Positions 9,634 through 20,414 are shown, numbered from the stretch's first letter. The stretch: 64,000 bases of DNA from Lysobacter sp. CFH 32150 (GCF_022758295.1 NZ_JALDWJ010000001.1:434001-498000); one strand, 5' to 3'. The notes: generated from the sequence alone by a model not told the origin. A program made the numbers and translations.

Positions 9634-10809
9634 ATGTCCGACATCGTCATCGTCGGTGCCAAGCGCACCGCCATCGGTTCCTTCCTCGGCCAGTTCACGG
9701 GCGTCCCGACGCCGACCCTCGGCGCTGCCGCGATCCGCGGCGCGCTCGCCCAAGCAGGTATCGCAGCGGACCAGGTCGACGAAGTGATCATGGGTTGCGT
9801 GCTGCCTGCCGGGCTCGGCCAGGCGCCGGCGCGACAGGCTGCGATCGCGGCGGAAATCCCGACGGCGGCCGGCTGCACCACCATCAACAAGGTCTGCGGC
9901 TCGGGCATGAAGGCGGTGATGCTCGGCCACGATCTGATCAAGGCCGGTTCGGCCACGGTCGTCGTTGCCGGCGGCATGGAGTCGATGACCAATGCGCCGC
10001 ACCTGCTCAACGGTTCGCGCACCGGCATTCGTTACGGCAGCGGCGAAATGCTTGACCACATGGCCTGGGATGGCCTGACCAATCCCTACGACAAGCAGGC
10101 CATGGGCGTGTTCGGCGAGCTGTGCGTCGAGAAGTTCGGCTTCAACCGCGAGGAGCAGGATGCATTCGCCACCGCTTCGGTGCAGCGCGCGGTCGCGGCG
10201 CAGCAGAACGGTGGGTTCAAGGACGAGATCGTCCCGGTCACCGTGAGTGGCCGCAAGGGCGACGTCGTGGTGGACAGCGACGAAGAGCCGGCGCGCTGCG
10301 ACCTCGGCAAGATCGCTTCGCTGCGCCCGGCGTTCAAGAAGGACGGGACCATCACCGCCGCCAGCTCGTCCAAGATTTCCGATGGCGCCGCCGCGACGGT
10401 GCTGATGTCGGCAGACGAAGCGCAGAAGCGTGGCCTGAAGCCGCTGGCCCGGATCGTCGCCCACTCGACCCATTCGCAGGCCCCGGAATGGTTCACCACG
10501 GCACCGGTGAAGGCCATCGACAACGTGCTGAAGAAGGCCGGCTGGAGCGTGGCGGACGTGGACCTGTTCGAAGTCAACGAAGCCTTCGCCTGCGTAGCCA
10601 TGGCCCCGATCAAGGAACTGGGCATTCCGCACGACAAGTTGAACGTCAACGGCGGCGCATGTGCGCTCGGCCATCCCATCGGCGCCAGCGGTGCGCGCCT
10701 GCTGGTCACGCTTTTGAATGCGTTGAAGACGCGTGGCGGCAAGCGCGGGGTGGCGTCGCTGTGCATCGGCGGCGGGGAAGCCACCGCAGTCGCTGTCGAG
10801 ATCCTGTGA
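9634..10809 (+). CDS. Acetyl-CoA C-acetyltransferase (thiolase)
   Basis: 391 residues with all thiolase landmarks: nucleophilic Cys in NKVCGSGMKAV, the NVNGGACALGHPIGASGAR block with the catalytic His, and the C-terminal SLCIGGGEA with the second Cys. It catalyses reversible condensation or cleavage between two acetyl-CoA and acetoacetyl-CoA. Placed directly after isovaleryl-CoA dehydrogenase (97 bp gap), it would handle the acetoacetate/acetoacetyl-CoA end product of leucine breakdown or the last step of isoleucine breakdown. Paralogue-level naming (atoB, phaA) is not resolvable here. Confidence 0.92.
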   Translation: MSDIVIVGAKRTAIGSFLGQFTGVPTPTLGAAAIRGALAQAGIAADQVDEVIMGCVLPAGLGQAPARQAAIAAEIPTAAGCTTINKVCGSGMKAVMLGHDLIKAGSATVVVAGGMESMTNAPHLLNGSRTGIRYGSGEMLDHMAWDGLTNPYDKQAMGVFGELCVEKFGFNREEQDAFATASVQRAVAAQQNGGFKDEIVPVTVSGRKGDVVVDSDEEPARCDLGKIASLRPAFKKDGTITAASSSKISDGAAATVLMSADEAQKRGLKPLARIVAHSTHSQAPEWFTTAPVKAIDNVLKKAGWSVADVDLFEVNEAFACVAMAPIKELGIPHDKLNVNGGACALGHPIGASGARLLVTLLNALKTRGGKRGVASLCIGGGEATAVAVEIL

Positions 10810-10851
10810 AGGTCGTATAACGGATAGCTGAAAAAAAACCGGCCAACCCGC

Positions 10852-10880
10852 TTGACACGCGACACGGGCTTGTCATCATG
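10852..10880 (+). promoter_or_regulatory. Possible sigma-70 promoter for first Ala-rich lipoprotein
   Basis: A consensus TTGACA at 10852-10857 is followed after 16-17 bases by a weak -10 (CATCAT or ATCATG), about 55 bases upstream of the lipoprotein start. The gene sits between the thiolase and its own terminator, so an independent promoter is expected. The -10 match is poor. Confidence 0.35.
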
Positions 10881-10933
10881 GTATTGGCGCGCAGTTGCGC
10901 GTTGCCTAACTTTAACGACGAGGAACGATCACC

Positions 10934-11281
10934 ATGTCCATCAATAAGGCTCTGCTCGCCCTGGCCCTGGGCTTCGCCCTGGCCGCGTGCACCAACCAGC
11001 AGCAGGCCGAGGATTCGGCTGCTGAGGCCGCTGAATCCGCGACCGACGCTTCCACCGCCGCTACCGACGCCGCCGCCACCGGTGACGCCGCCGCTGCCGA
11101 CGCCGCCCAGGCTGCTGCCGACAGCGCCGCCGCTGCTGCCGACGCCGCTGCCACCTCGGCCGACGCCGCTGCCACTGCCGACACCGCTGCTGCTGCCGAC
11201 TCTGCTGCCGACACGGCCGAACAGGCTGCCGACGCTGCCGAGCAGGCGGAAGAAGCTGCTGAAGAAGCGGCCAAGAAGTAA
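10934..11281 (+). CDS. Ala-rich Lpp-like lipoprotein 1
   Basis: 115 residues. The N-terminus MSINKALLALALGFALAAC is a lipoprotein signal peptide with lipobox LAAC, so the mature protein starts with lipidated Cys19. The rest is almost only Ala, Asp, Thr, Ser and Glu in heptad-like spacing and ends EEAAEEAAKK. Small lipid-anchored helical rods with a C-terminal Lys recall Braun's Lpp, whose last Lys is linked to peptidoglycan; a similar envelope-tethering role here is inference. A second protein with the same plan follows 178 bp downstream, and each gene has its own intrinsic terminator. Confidence 0.85.
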   Translation: MSINKALLALALGFALAACTNQQQAEDSAAEAAESATDASTAATDAAATGDAAAADAAQAAADSAAAAADAAATSADAAATADTAAAADSAADTAEQAADAAEQAEEAAEEAAKK

Positions 11282-11329
11282 TAATTCATCGTTTCTTCAC
11301 ACGATTGAATTAGTTGTTACAATGAATGA

Positions 11330-11354
11330 GCCGCCGGTCCGCCGGCGGCTTTTT
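11330..11354 (+). terminator. Intrinsic terminator after lipoprotein 1
   Basis: GCCGCCGG (11330-11337) pairs with CCGGCGGC (11342-11349) around a 4-base loop and is followed by TTTTT. Confidence 0.9.
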
Positions 11355-11459
11355 CAGTTGTAGAGTCAGTGAACGAATGAAGCCGGCGCAAGCCGGACTG
11401 CCGCGCGCACTGGCGTTGCCTGACCCTTCGTAATTTCAGACAACTCCTTCGGAGAGATC

Positions 11460-11834
11460 ATGAACACCAAGCTTTACGTCCTCCTGGCCGCCGGCGTCCT
11501 CGCTCTCGCGGCCTGCAAGAAAGAAGAAGCCGCTGACGCCTCCGCTGAAGCCACCGCTGCCACCGAGCAGGCTGCCGACGCTGCTGGCGACGCCGCCGCT
11601 GCTGCTGGCGACGCTGCCGCTGCTGCCGGTGACGCCGCTGTCGCCGCTGGCGACGCCGCTGTCGAAGGCGCCGAAGCCGCTGCTGCCGCTACCGGTGAAG
11701 CCGTGGAAGAAGCTACCGACGCTGCCGCTGCCGCTACCGCCGACGCCGCTGCTGACGCTGCCCAGGCTACCGCCGACGCCGCTCAGAACGTCGCCGACAA
11801 GGCTGACGCCGCTGCCGAAGAAGCCAAGAAGTAA
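11460..11834 (+). CDS. Ala-rich Lpp-like lipoprotein 2 with heptad repeats
   Basis: 124 residues beginning MNTKLYVLLAAGVLALAAC, a signal peptide with lipobox LAAC; GGAGAG lies upstream of the ATG. The mature part contains consecutive seven-residue units of the type GDAAAAA (about residues 41-70), then further Ala/Asp/Glu-rich helix, and ends DAAAEEAKK. The heptad register suggests a long helix or coiled coil in the periplasm anchored in the outer membrane. The Lys-Lys C-terminus matches the preceding lipoprotein. Function unknown; Lpp-like envelope spacer is the favoured inference. Confidence 0.85.
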   Translation: MNTKLYVLLAAGVLALAACKKEEAADASAEATAATEQAADAAGDAAAAAGDAAAAAGDAAVAAGDAAVEGAEAAAAATGEAVEEATDAAAAATADAAADAAQATADAAQNVADKADAAAEEAKK

Positions 11835-11854
11835 TTCTTGCTTCCAGGTTGTGC

Positions 11855-11882
11855 AAAAAGACCCGCTTCGGCGGGTCTTTTT
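11855..11882 (+). terminator. Intrinsic terminator after lipoprotein 2
   Basis: GACCCGC-TTCG-GCGGGTC stem-loop with a stable TTCG tetraloop, preceded by AAAAA and followed by TTTTT; the flanks make it potentially bidirectional. Confidence 0.92.
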
Positions 11883-11971
11883 GTTTGTGCGGATAGAACG
11901 GCACGTAGTTGAACGGCGTATACCGCACGAGCGGTTATCCTGCGCCATTCACACTCCGCACGGCGCCCGCA

Positions 11972-13582
11972 ATGCCCGCATTGAGCTCCAGCCTCGACCC
12001 GCGTTCGCAGGACTTCCAGGACAACGTCGCCTACCACCGCGCCTTGGTCCAGGAGCTCGATGCCCGACTCGCACGCGCTGCCAACGGCGGTGGCGACAAA
12101 GCCCGGACCAAACATACGGAGCGTGGCAAGCTGCTCGCGCGCGATCGCATCACCGCCCTGCTCGACCCGGGCTCGCCCCTACTCGAAATCGCCCCACTCG
12201 CCGCCGAAGGCATGTACGACGACGCCGCGCCCGGCGCTGGCCTCGTCGCAGGCATCGGCCGCGTGCAGGGACAGGAAGTGGTGATCGTCGCCAACGACGC
12301 GACGGTCAAGGGCGGCACCTACTTCCCGATCACGGTCAAAAAACACCTGCGAGCGCAGGAAATCGCGCGCGAGAACCACCTGCCCTGCGTCTATCTCGTC
12401 GATTCCGGCGGCGCGTTCCTGCCGCTGCAGGACGAGGTTTTCCCGGATAAGGATCACTTCGGCCGCATCTTCTACAACCAGGCACGATTGAGCGCCGAGA
12501 ACATCCCGCAAATCGCCGTGGTGATGGGCTCCTGCACGGCCGGTGGTGCGTACGTGCCGGCGATGTGCGACGAAAGCATCATCGTCAAGGAACAGGGCAC
12601 GATCTTCCTCGGTGGCCCACCACTGGTGAAAGCCGCTACCGGTGAAGTGGTCGACGCCGAGGCACTCGGTGGCGCCGATGTGCACACTTCAATATCAGGC
12701 GTCGCCGATCATTTCGCCGAGGACGACCGCCACGCCCTGCAGATCGCACGCGACATCGTCGGCAATCTCAATCGCAGGAAAGTGTTGCCGGTCGCCGTGC
12801 AGGCGTCGCGCGACCCGCTGTACGCCGCCGAAGAGCTTTACGGCATCGTGCCGAAGGACACTCGCCGCCCGTTCGACATCCGCGAAGTGATCGCGCGCAT
12901 CGTCGATGGCAGCGAACTCCAGGAGTTCAAGGCCCGCTACGGCAAGACGCTGGTGACGGGTTTCGCGCACGTGCACGGTTATCCGGTCGGCATCGTCGCC
13001 AACAACGGCATCCTGTTTTCAGAGAGCGCGCTCAAGGGCGCGCACTTCATCGAACTGTGCAACCAGCGCGGCATCCCGCTGGTGTTCCTGCAGAACATCA
13101 CCGGCTTCATGGTTGGCAAGAAGTACGAGCACGCCGGCATCGCCAAGGACGGCGCGAAGATGGTCACCGCCGTCGCCTGCTCGCACGTGCCCAAGTTCAC
13201 CGTGGTGATCGGCGGCAGCTTCGGCGCCGGCAACTATGCAATGTGCGGTCGTGCCTACGGTGCTCGCTTCCTGTGGATGTGGCCCAACGCGCGCATCAGC
13301 GTGATGGGCGGCGAACAGGCGGCAAGCGTGTTGGCGACGGTGAAGCGCGACGGCATCGAAGCCGCTGGCAAGGTCTGGACACCAGACGAGGAAGAGGCGT
13401 TCAAAGCTCCCATCCGCGCGCAGTACGAATCGCAGGGCAATCCCTATTACGCAACGGCGCGTTTGTGGGACGACGGCATCATCGATCCGGCCGATACGCG
13501 CCGCGTGCTCGGGCTTGGATTGTCGGCCGCCCTGAATGCGCCCATCGAGGACCGCACGCGCTTCGGTGTCTTCAGGATGTAG
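11972..13582 (+). CDS. liuB: Methylcrotonyl-CoA carboxylase beta subunit
   Basis: 536 residues from ATG at 11972 ([15 protein letters not shown]), the usual length of the carboxyltransferase subunit; an in-frame start at 11909 would add an atypical leader. Carboxyltransferase motifs include [36 protein letters not shown] and [16 protein letters not shown]. With the biotin-carrying alpha subunit at 18420-20414 it converts 3-methylcrotonyl-CoA to 3-methylglutaconyl-CoA. In many bacteria the two subunits sit in one operon; here 4.8 kb of unrelated genes separate them. Confidence 0.93.
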   Translation: MPALSSSLDPRSQDFQDNVAYHRALVQELDARLARAANGGGDKARTKHTERGKLLARDRITALLDPGSPLLEIAPLAAEGMYDDAAPGAGLVAGIGRVQGQEVVIVANDATVKGGTYFPITVKKHLRAQEIARENHLPCVYLVDSGGAFLPLQDEVFPDKDHFGRIFYNQARLSAENIPQIAVVMGSCTAGGAYVPAMCDESIIVKEQGTIFLGGPPLVKAATGEVVDAEALGGADVHTSISGVADHFAEDDRHALQIARDIVGNLNRRKVLPVAVQASRDPLYAAEELYGIVPKDTRRPFDIREVIARIVDGSELQEFKARYGKTLVTGFAHVHGYPVGIVANNGILFSESALKGAHFIELCNQRGIPLVFLQNITGFMVGKKYEHAGIAKDGAKMVTAVACSHVPKFTVVIGGSFGAGNYAMCGRAYGARFLWMWPNARISVMGGEQAASVLATVKRDGIEAAGKVWTPDEEEAFKAPIRAQYESQGNPYYATARLWDDGIIDPADTRRVLGLGLSAALNAPIEDRTRFGVFRM

Positions 13583-13719
13583 CTGCTCGTGATGTGATCC
13601 CGTTCACTCCCGGTACTCACAACGCAATCACGTTCCTGTCCGATAGCTGAAGGGAAAACGTCAAGATCACGTGACGAGTGATAGCCTCGCGGTTCCCCCG
13701 AACGCAGGAACTCCCGCGC

Positions 13720-14256
13720 ATGGCCCTCTGGAAAGAACAAACGCCGAGCACCCCCGCCAAGCCAACGCCAACCCCGATGGCTTCGGAACCCGTCCGGATC
13801 CGCGAACCTGAATCGACCCCGGCGGCTGCCGATTTCACGCCCACCGCCACGCCTGCCCCTGTGCGTACCACGGCGGTCGAGCGCGAGGTCAAGGAATCGC
13901 TGATCGCCTCGGATCTCACCATCGAAGGCAAGATCGAAGGCACCGGCCACGTTCGCATCGCCGGCAAGTTCAAGGGCGACGTCAACGTGCAAGGCAACCT
14001 CACCATCGAGCTCGGCGCCAAGCTGACCGGCGGCGTGCGCGCCAGCAAGGTGATCATCGCCGGCGAACTCGAAGGCAACATCGATGCCGCGCAGCGCGTC
14101 GAGCTGCTGGAGTCTGGTGTGCTTGCCGGCGACCTCAAGGCCGGTTCGCTCACGGTCGCGGCGGGTTCGCGCATGCGTGGCAATGTCGAATTCGGCTGGG
14201 GTGACAAGAGCACCTCGAAATCCGGAAGCGGTTCGGAGAACGGCTCAGGCTCATGA
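13720..14256 (+). CDS. Bactofilin
   Basis: 178 residues from ATG at 13720 (AGGA upstream). A Pro/Thr-rich disordered N-terminus of about 60 residues precedes the bactofilin beta-helix core (about 65-165), seen as short repeats with alternating hydrophobics: LTIEGKIEGTGHVRIAGKFK, then GDVNVQGNLTIELGAKLTG. The C-terminus is Ser/Gly-rich. Bactofilins polymerise without nucleotide into membrane-associated filaments for cell shape or peptidoglycan targeting. The stop overlaps the next start by four bases, implying translational coupling. Confidence 0.9.
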   Translation: MALWKEQTPSTPAKPTPTPMASEPVRIREPESTPAAADFTPTATPAPVRTTAVEREVKESLIASDLTIEGKIEGTGHVRIAGKFKGDVNVQGNLTIELGAKLTGGVRASKVIIAGELEGNIDAAQRVELLESGVLAGDLKAGSLTVAAGSRMRGNVEFGWGDKSTSKSGSGSENGSGS

Positions 14257-14618
14257 GTCTCCGTCCGGGCACGGCAGGTGCGACCCGCACCTGCCCCCAC
14301 TGCAAGGCGACGATCCTCGAAAGCGCGAGCGTCTGCCCGGCATGCCGCGGACATTTGCGTTTCGAACCCAATGCGGCGCAGCGCGAAAGCTCCACGCCGC
14401 TGCGTGTCGAGGGCACGATCCACCAGCCCGCTACTGGCGGCGCGGCCGAGTACTCCGTCGTGCTTTCGATCCGCAACGAACGTGGCGAAGAGGTCACTCG
14501 CCAGGTGCTCGGCGTCGGTGCCTTGCGGCCCGATGAGGAGCGAACCTTCAGTTTCAGCGTGGAAATGTCCTCGTCACCGGACTTGAAGATGCCCGCGAAG
14601 GGCAAGTTCGGGCACTAG
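14253..14618 (+). CDS. Zinc-ribbon protein coupled to bactofilin
   Basis: 121 residues. The N-terminus carries a CxxC-x11-CxxC zinc ribbon (TCPHCKA ... VCPACRG), followed by a roughly 80-residue beta-rich domain (VEGTIHQPATGGAAEYSVVL) of unknown fold. The ATGA overlap with the bactofilin gene suggests a working pair. The stop codon abuts a palindrome shared with the convergent Feo-associated gene. No specific function is known to me. Confidence 0.75.
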   Translation: MSLRPGTAGATRTCPHCKATILESASVCPACRGHLRFEPNAAQRESSTPLRVEGTIHQPATGGAAEYSVVLSIRNERGEEVTRQVLGVGALRPDEERTFSFSVEMSSSPDLKMPAKGKFGH

Positions 14619-14685
14619 TAGGGCGGGTCTTGACCCGCCATCCGATACAAGTTTTCGACAAGCGGCGGGTCAAGACCCGCCCTAC
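14618..14685. repeat. REP-like inverted repeat between convergent genes
   Basis: 22-bp perfect arms (14618-14639 and 14664-14685) flank a 24-base loop; each arm is itself nearly palindromic (GGGCGGGTC-TT-GACCCGCC). The repeat begins at the last base of the zinc-ribbon gene's stop and covers the TAG stop of the minus-strand Feo-associated gene, so it is well placed to act as a bidirectional transcript end. Confidence 0.85.
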
Positions 14686-14927
14686 GCTTTCCGCGGACCG
14701 CAGTTATTGCAGCCACCGCACTCGCTTTCTGCGGCCAGTGGCGCAGGTGCGATGTAACGGCCAAGCTGCTGCAACCATGGCGATCGCCCTTCCCGCACCA
14801 GCGGCAAGGCGCACGCGAGGCGCATGCGACGCACGCTCGCGGGGAATTGCCGCCGCACGACGTAAGCCGTGCTCAGCAGGACTGCCAGCACGATCACCGC
14901 GTATTGCGCGAGCAGTGACGCGGTCAT
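14682..14927 (-). CDS. FeoB-associated Cys-rich small membrane protein
   Basis: 81 residues, ATG at 14927 overlapping the feoB stop (ATGA). One N-terminal hydrophobic helix (residues 5-22), a basic middle (RRQFPASVRRMR), and a C-terminal ECGGCNNCG motif. Small Cys-rich membrane proteins of this kind commonly follow feoB and are listed as FeoB-associated Cys-rich proteins; the cysteines may bind or sense iron. Its stop codon lies in the palindrome at 14618-14685. Confidence 0.85.
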   Translation of the reverse strand: MTASLLAQYAVIVLAVLLSTAYVVRRQFPASVRRMRLACALPLVREGRSPWLQQLGRYIAPAPLAAESECGGCNNCGPRKA

Positions 14928-16825
14928 GCCGGGCCCGTCCCGAACAACATGCCAGTGACCTGGTAAGTGACGAAGCTCGCCAGGTAGGCCAGGGCGAACA
15001 GATAACCTGCGCTGACTGCGACCTGCTTCCACGAGCCGGTTTCGCGCCGGATCGTCGCCAGCGTCGAAATACACTGCGGCGCATAGATGAACCACACCAA
15101 CAGCGACAAGGCCGTGGCCAGCGACCAGGTGTCGCTGATGATCGGCGACAACGCCTGCGCCGCGGCGGTGTCGTCGGTCGCCGACAGCGCGTACACGGTC
15201 GCGAGCGACGACAACACCACCTCGCGCGCCGCCATGCCCGGGATCAGCGCGATGCAGATCTGCCAGTTGAAACCGAGCGGCGCGAAGAACGCGGTCATCG
15301 CGTGGCCGATGCGGCCGGCGAAGCTGTAGTCGATCGCCGGGCCGACGGCGTCCGCTGGCGCGCCCGGGAACGACAGCAGGAACCACAGCAGCACCGTCAG
15401 CGCGAGGATGATGCCGCCGACGCGGCGCAGGAAGATCGCGGCGCGTTCCCACAGGCCGATCATCAGATCGCGCGGGTGCGGGAGGCGATACGACGGCAGC
15501 TCCAGCATCAGCGGATGCTCGCTCTTGTCGCGGCGCCACTTCTTCATCACCCACGACACCATCAGCGCGCTCAGGATGCCGGTCGCATACAGCGCGAACA
15601 GCACCAACCCCTGCAGATTGAACACATTCATTCCAAGCAGGCCAACCTTGTGCGCCGGGATGAACGCGCCGATCAGGAGGGCATATACCGGCAGCCGCGC
15701 CGAACAGGTCATCAGTGGCGCCACGATGATGGTGGCGAGGCGGTCGCGCGGATCCTGGATCGACCGCGTCGCCATGATCCCGGGGATCGCGCAGGCGAAG
15801 CTCGACAGCAGCGGAATGAACGAGCGTCCGGACAAGCCGGCCGATGCCATCAGCCTGTCGAGCAGGAACGCCGCGCGCGGCAGGTAGCCGCTTTCCTCGA
15901 GCACGAGGATGAAGGCGAACAGGATCAGGATCTGCGGCAGGAACACGATCACGCCACCGACGCCGGCGATGATGCCGTCGACCAGCAGGCTGTTGAGCGG
16001 CCCTTGCGGCAACGCGCCGCCGACCGCGGTACCGACCACGGCGGTGCCCGCTTCGATCAGGTCCATCAGCGGCGTCGCCCAGGCGTACACCGCCTGGAAG
16101 ATCAGGAACATCACCAGCCCCAGCGCCAGCAGGCCGAACACCGGGTGCAGCAGCCAGCGATCGAGCGCGTCGTCGATTTCGGCTGTGCGGCGCGGCATGG
16201 TGACCGCGAGGGAAAGCAGCCGGCGTGTTTCCGCATGCAGGGCATCGGCATCGCCCGCTGCGGCGGGCAGGTGCACACGCGGCTCGTGCAACGAGGCTGC
16301 AACGCGGTCGAGCATCGCGACCAGCTCGCGCGCACCGTCGTGCTTCACCGCGATCGTTGGGACTACCGGCACGCCGAGTTCGCGTTCCAGCGCGGCAAGG
16401 TCGATGTCGATGCCGCGACGCTTGGCCGCATCCATCATGTTCACCGCCAGCACCATCGGCTTGCCGAGTTGGCGCACCTCGAGTGCGAAACGCAGGTGCA
16501 GGCGCAGGTTGGTGGCGTCGACCACGCACACGATGACGTCGGGCGCGGGTTCGCCAGGATAGAAGCCACGGCACAGGTCGCGGGTGATCGCCTCGTCCAG
16601 GCTCGCCGCGTGCAGGCTGTACGCACCGGGCAGGTCGAGCACGGCGTAGTTGCGTCCGGATGGTGCGTAAAAACGGCCTTCCTTACGCTCAACGGTGACG
16701 CCGGCGTAGTTCGCGACTTTCTGCCGGCTGCCAGTCAGCAGGTTGAACAACGCAGTCTTGCCGCAGTTCGGATTGCCGACGAGTGCGACGCGTAGCGCGG
16801 CCATGTTCGTGGACGCGGCGGTCAT
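14924..16825 (-). CDS. feoB: Ferrous iron transporter FeoB
   Basis: 633 residues. The N-terminal G domain shows G1 GNPNCGKT, G2 Thr in YAGVTVE, G3 DLPGAYS and G4 NMMD; then a helical guanine-dissociation-inhibitor-like segment and a polytopic membrane domain with Gate motifs (LSGRSFIPLLSSFACAIPG). It imports Fe2+ across the inner membrane. Gene order feoA-feoB-small Cys-rich protein with 4-base overlaps at both junctions makes one tightly coupled operon on the minus strand. Confidence 0.95.
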   Translation of the reverse strand: MTAASTNMAALRVALVGNPNCGKTALFNLLTGSRQKVANYAGVTVERKEGRFYAPSGRNYAVLDLPGAYSLHAASLDEAITRDLCRGFYPGEPAPDVIVCVVDATNLRLHLRFALEVRQLGKPMVLAVNMMDAAKRRGIDIDLAALERELGVPVVPTIAVKHDGARELVAMLDRVAASLHEPRVHLPAAAGDADALHAETRRLLSLAVTMPRRTAEIDDALDRWLLHPVFGLLALGLVMFLIFQAVYAWATPLMDLIEAGTAVVGTAVGGALPQGPLNSLLVDGIIAGVGGVIVFLPQILILFAFILVLEESGYLPRAAFLLDRLMASAGLSGRSFIPLLSSFACAIPGIMATRSIQDPRDRLATIIVAPLMTCSARLPVYALLIGAFIPAHKVGLLGMNVFNLQGLVLFALYATGILSALMVSWVMKKWRRDKSEHPLMLELPSYRLPHPRDLMIGLWERAAIFLRRVGGIILALTVLLWFLLSFPGAPADAVGPAIDYSFAGRIGHAMTAFFAPLGFNWQICIALIPGMAAREVVLSSLATVYALSATDDTAAAQALSPIISDTWSLATALSLLVWFIYAPQCISTLATIRRETGSWKQVAVSAGYLFALAYLASFVTYQVTGMLFGTGPA

Positions 16826-17067
16826 GCGGATTCACCCACGCGAATCCGGACGCGCTCGGCCTCGGCGCGACGCAGCGCGAAACGGGTGTAGCCGACTTGC
16901 ACCAGCAACGGCTCGGCACCGAGCGGCCCGGCCGCCATCACTTCCACCGCTTCGCCGGCGACGAAACCCAACTCGCGCAATCGACGCGCGATGGCGTCGT
17001 TCGGGGTGCAGTCTTCGACGCCCACGACCGTGGCGACGATGCGGCGTGACAGTTCGGACAGCTTCAA
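16822..17067 (-). CDS. feoA: Ferrous iron transport protein FeoA
   Basis: 81 residues from TTG at 17067 (MKLSELSRRIVATVVGVED), the usual FeoA length, with AGG six bases upstream; a TTG at 17094 would give a 90-residue version and would start inside the Fur-box-like site. SH3-like fold features include LRELGFVAGEAVEVM and RFALRRAEAERVRI. Cytoplasmic partner of FeoB; the stop overlaps the feoB start by four bases. Confidence 0.88.
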   Translation of the reverse strand: MKLSELSRRIVATVVGVEDCTPNDAIARRLRELGFVAGEAVEVMAAGPLGAEPLLVQVGYTRFALRRAEAERVRIRVGESA

Positions 17068-17093
17068 GGCGGGCCTGCGAGGGCGTAATCCCA

Positions 17094-17112
17094 AATGGGA
17101 ATTGTTCTCATT
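17094..17112 (-). promoter_or_regulatory. Fur-box-like operator upstream of feoAB
   Basis: On the minus strand the site reads AATGAGAACAATTCCCATT, an imperfect 19-bp dyad resembling the Fur consensus (TGAGAAT-N-ATTCTCA). A TAGAAT -10-like hexamer overlaps its upstream edge. Its position 27 bp before the feoA start fits Fur repression when iron is replete. Confidence 0.7.
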
Positions 17113-17225
17113 CTAGCACCGCCTTGGCCAAGCACTCAGAAGATTTGGAAACCGGAATGTTTGTGTACGGCGTAGTTCCCAAGCCCCGCCCTTATGATTG
17201 CCGGATCACTCGTGGACCCGACCCG

Positions 17226-18008
17226 ATGAGCCAATCCCTGCTGACCCTGCGCGAGGGTCCGGTCGCCCAGCTGCGCCTGAACCGGCCGGAGCTGCATAAC
17301 GCCTTCGACGCCGAATTGATCGCCGCGCTGACCGCCGCGCTGGAACAGCTGGCGGCCGATCCGGACGTGCGCGTGGTCGTGCTGGCAGGCGAAGGCGCCT
17401 CGTTCTCCGCCGGCGCCGACCTCAACTGGATGCGCGGCATGGCCGCGGCCAGCGAGGCCGAGAACCGCGACGACGCGCTCGCCCTCGCCCACCTGATGCG
17501 TACCCTGGACGAGTTGCCGAAGCCGACCATCGCGCGGGTGCATGGCCCCGCATTCGGCGGCGGCGTCGGTCTGGTCGCCTGCTGCGATATCGCCTTCGGC
17601 ACGCCGGAGGCGAAGTTCGGCCTGACCGAGAGCAAGCTCGGCTTACTGCCGGCGGTGATTTCGCCCTACGTGATCGCTGCCATCGGCGCACGGCAGGCGC
17701 GACGCTGGTTCGCGACCGCCGAACTATTCGACGCCTATGAAGCGCAACGCATCGGCCTTCTGCACGACGTGGTTAACGCGACCGCGCTCGATACCGCGGT
17801 GCAGCGTCAGATCGACCTGCTGCTCAAAGCTGGGCCGATCGCCTCGGCTTCGGCGAAACAGCTGGTCAGGCGCGTGGCGGCCGAGCACGACGGCAGCCGG
17901 CTCGATGCCGACAATGCCGCGTTGATCGCCAGGCTGCGCGTGTCATCCGAAGGACAGGAAGGTCTGTCGGCCTTCCTCGGCAAACGCAAACCCCGTTGGA
18001 CCGAATAA
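17226..18008 (+). CDS. liuC: Methylglutaconyl-CoA hydratase (enoyl-CoA hydratase family)
   Basis: 260 residues of the crotonase fold. The segment GEGASFSAGADLNWMRGM is characteristic of AUH/LiuC-type methylglutaconyl-CoA hydratases, and HGPAFGGGVGLVACCDIA supplies the oxyanion-hole region. It hydrates 3-methylglutaconyl-CoA to HMG-CoA, between the carboxylase and the lyase encoded just downstream. ATG at 17226 matches the family N-terminus, though the ribosome site is weak. Divergent from feoA. Confidence 0.9.
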   Translation: MSQSLLTLREGPVAQLRLNRPELHNAFDAELIAALTAALEQLAADPDVRVVVLAGEGASFSAGADLNWMRGMAAASEAENRDDALALAHLMRTLDELPKPTIARVHGPAFGGGVGLVACCDIAFGTPEAKFGLTESKLGLLPAVISPYVIAAIGARQARRWFATAELFDAYEAQRIGLLHDVVNATALDTAVQRQIDLLLKAGPIASASAKQLVRRVAAEHDGSRLDADNAALIARLRVSSEGQEGLSAFLGKRKPRWTE

Positions 18009-18018
18009 GGACATCGCC

Positions 18019-18419
18019 ATGATCGATCACGTCGGCTTCAAGGTTTCCGACTTCGCCGCCAGCAAGGCGTTCTACGAGCGCGTACTCGCGCCGCTTGGCT
18101 ACGGCCTGCTGATGGAAGTGACGCCGGAGATGACCGGGGCCGATGCGCACCATGCAGGCTTCGGCGCCGACCGCAAGCCCGCGTTCTGGATCAGCACCGG
18201 CAACGTGACCCGCGACAGCAGCGTCCACGTCGCACTGCACGCGAAGTCGCGTGCCGATGTCGACGCGTTCTATGCAGGCGCGCTCGCGGCCGGGGCCCGC
18301 GACAACGGTCCGCCGGGCATCCGCGCGCATTACCACCCCAACTATTACGGCGCATTCGTGCTCGATCCGGATGGCCACAACATCGAAGCCGTCTGCCACC
18401 TGCCGGAAGCCCCGCGCTG

Positions 18420-18420
<1 letters not shown>
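18019..18420 (+). CDS. VOC (glyoxalase/dioxygenase fold) protein in liu operon
   Basis: 133 residues starting MIDHVGFKVSDFAASKAFYE, a VOC-superfamily N-terminus, ending GAFVLDPDGHNIEAVCH. It begins 10 bp after liuC and its stop overlaps the liuD start (TGATG), so it is a coupled part of the leucine operon. Catalytic role is unknown; metal-binding His and Glu positions (IDH..., IEAV) are plausible. It may act on a side product of the pathway. Confidence 0.8.

Positions 18421-20414
<1,994 letters not shown>

Noticed and set aside
14928-16574. Continuous 630-codon minus frame overlapping feoB
   Set aside because: Only its last 82 codons (14682-14927) are a real gene; the rest is feoB in another frame, Arg/Ala-rich and motif-free.
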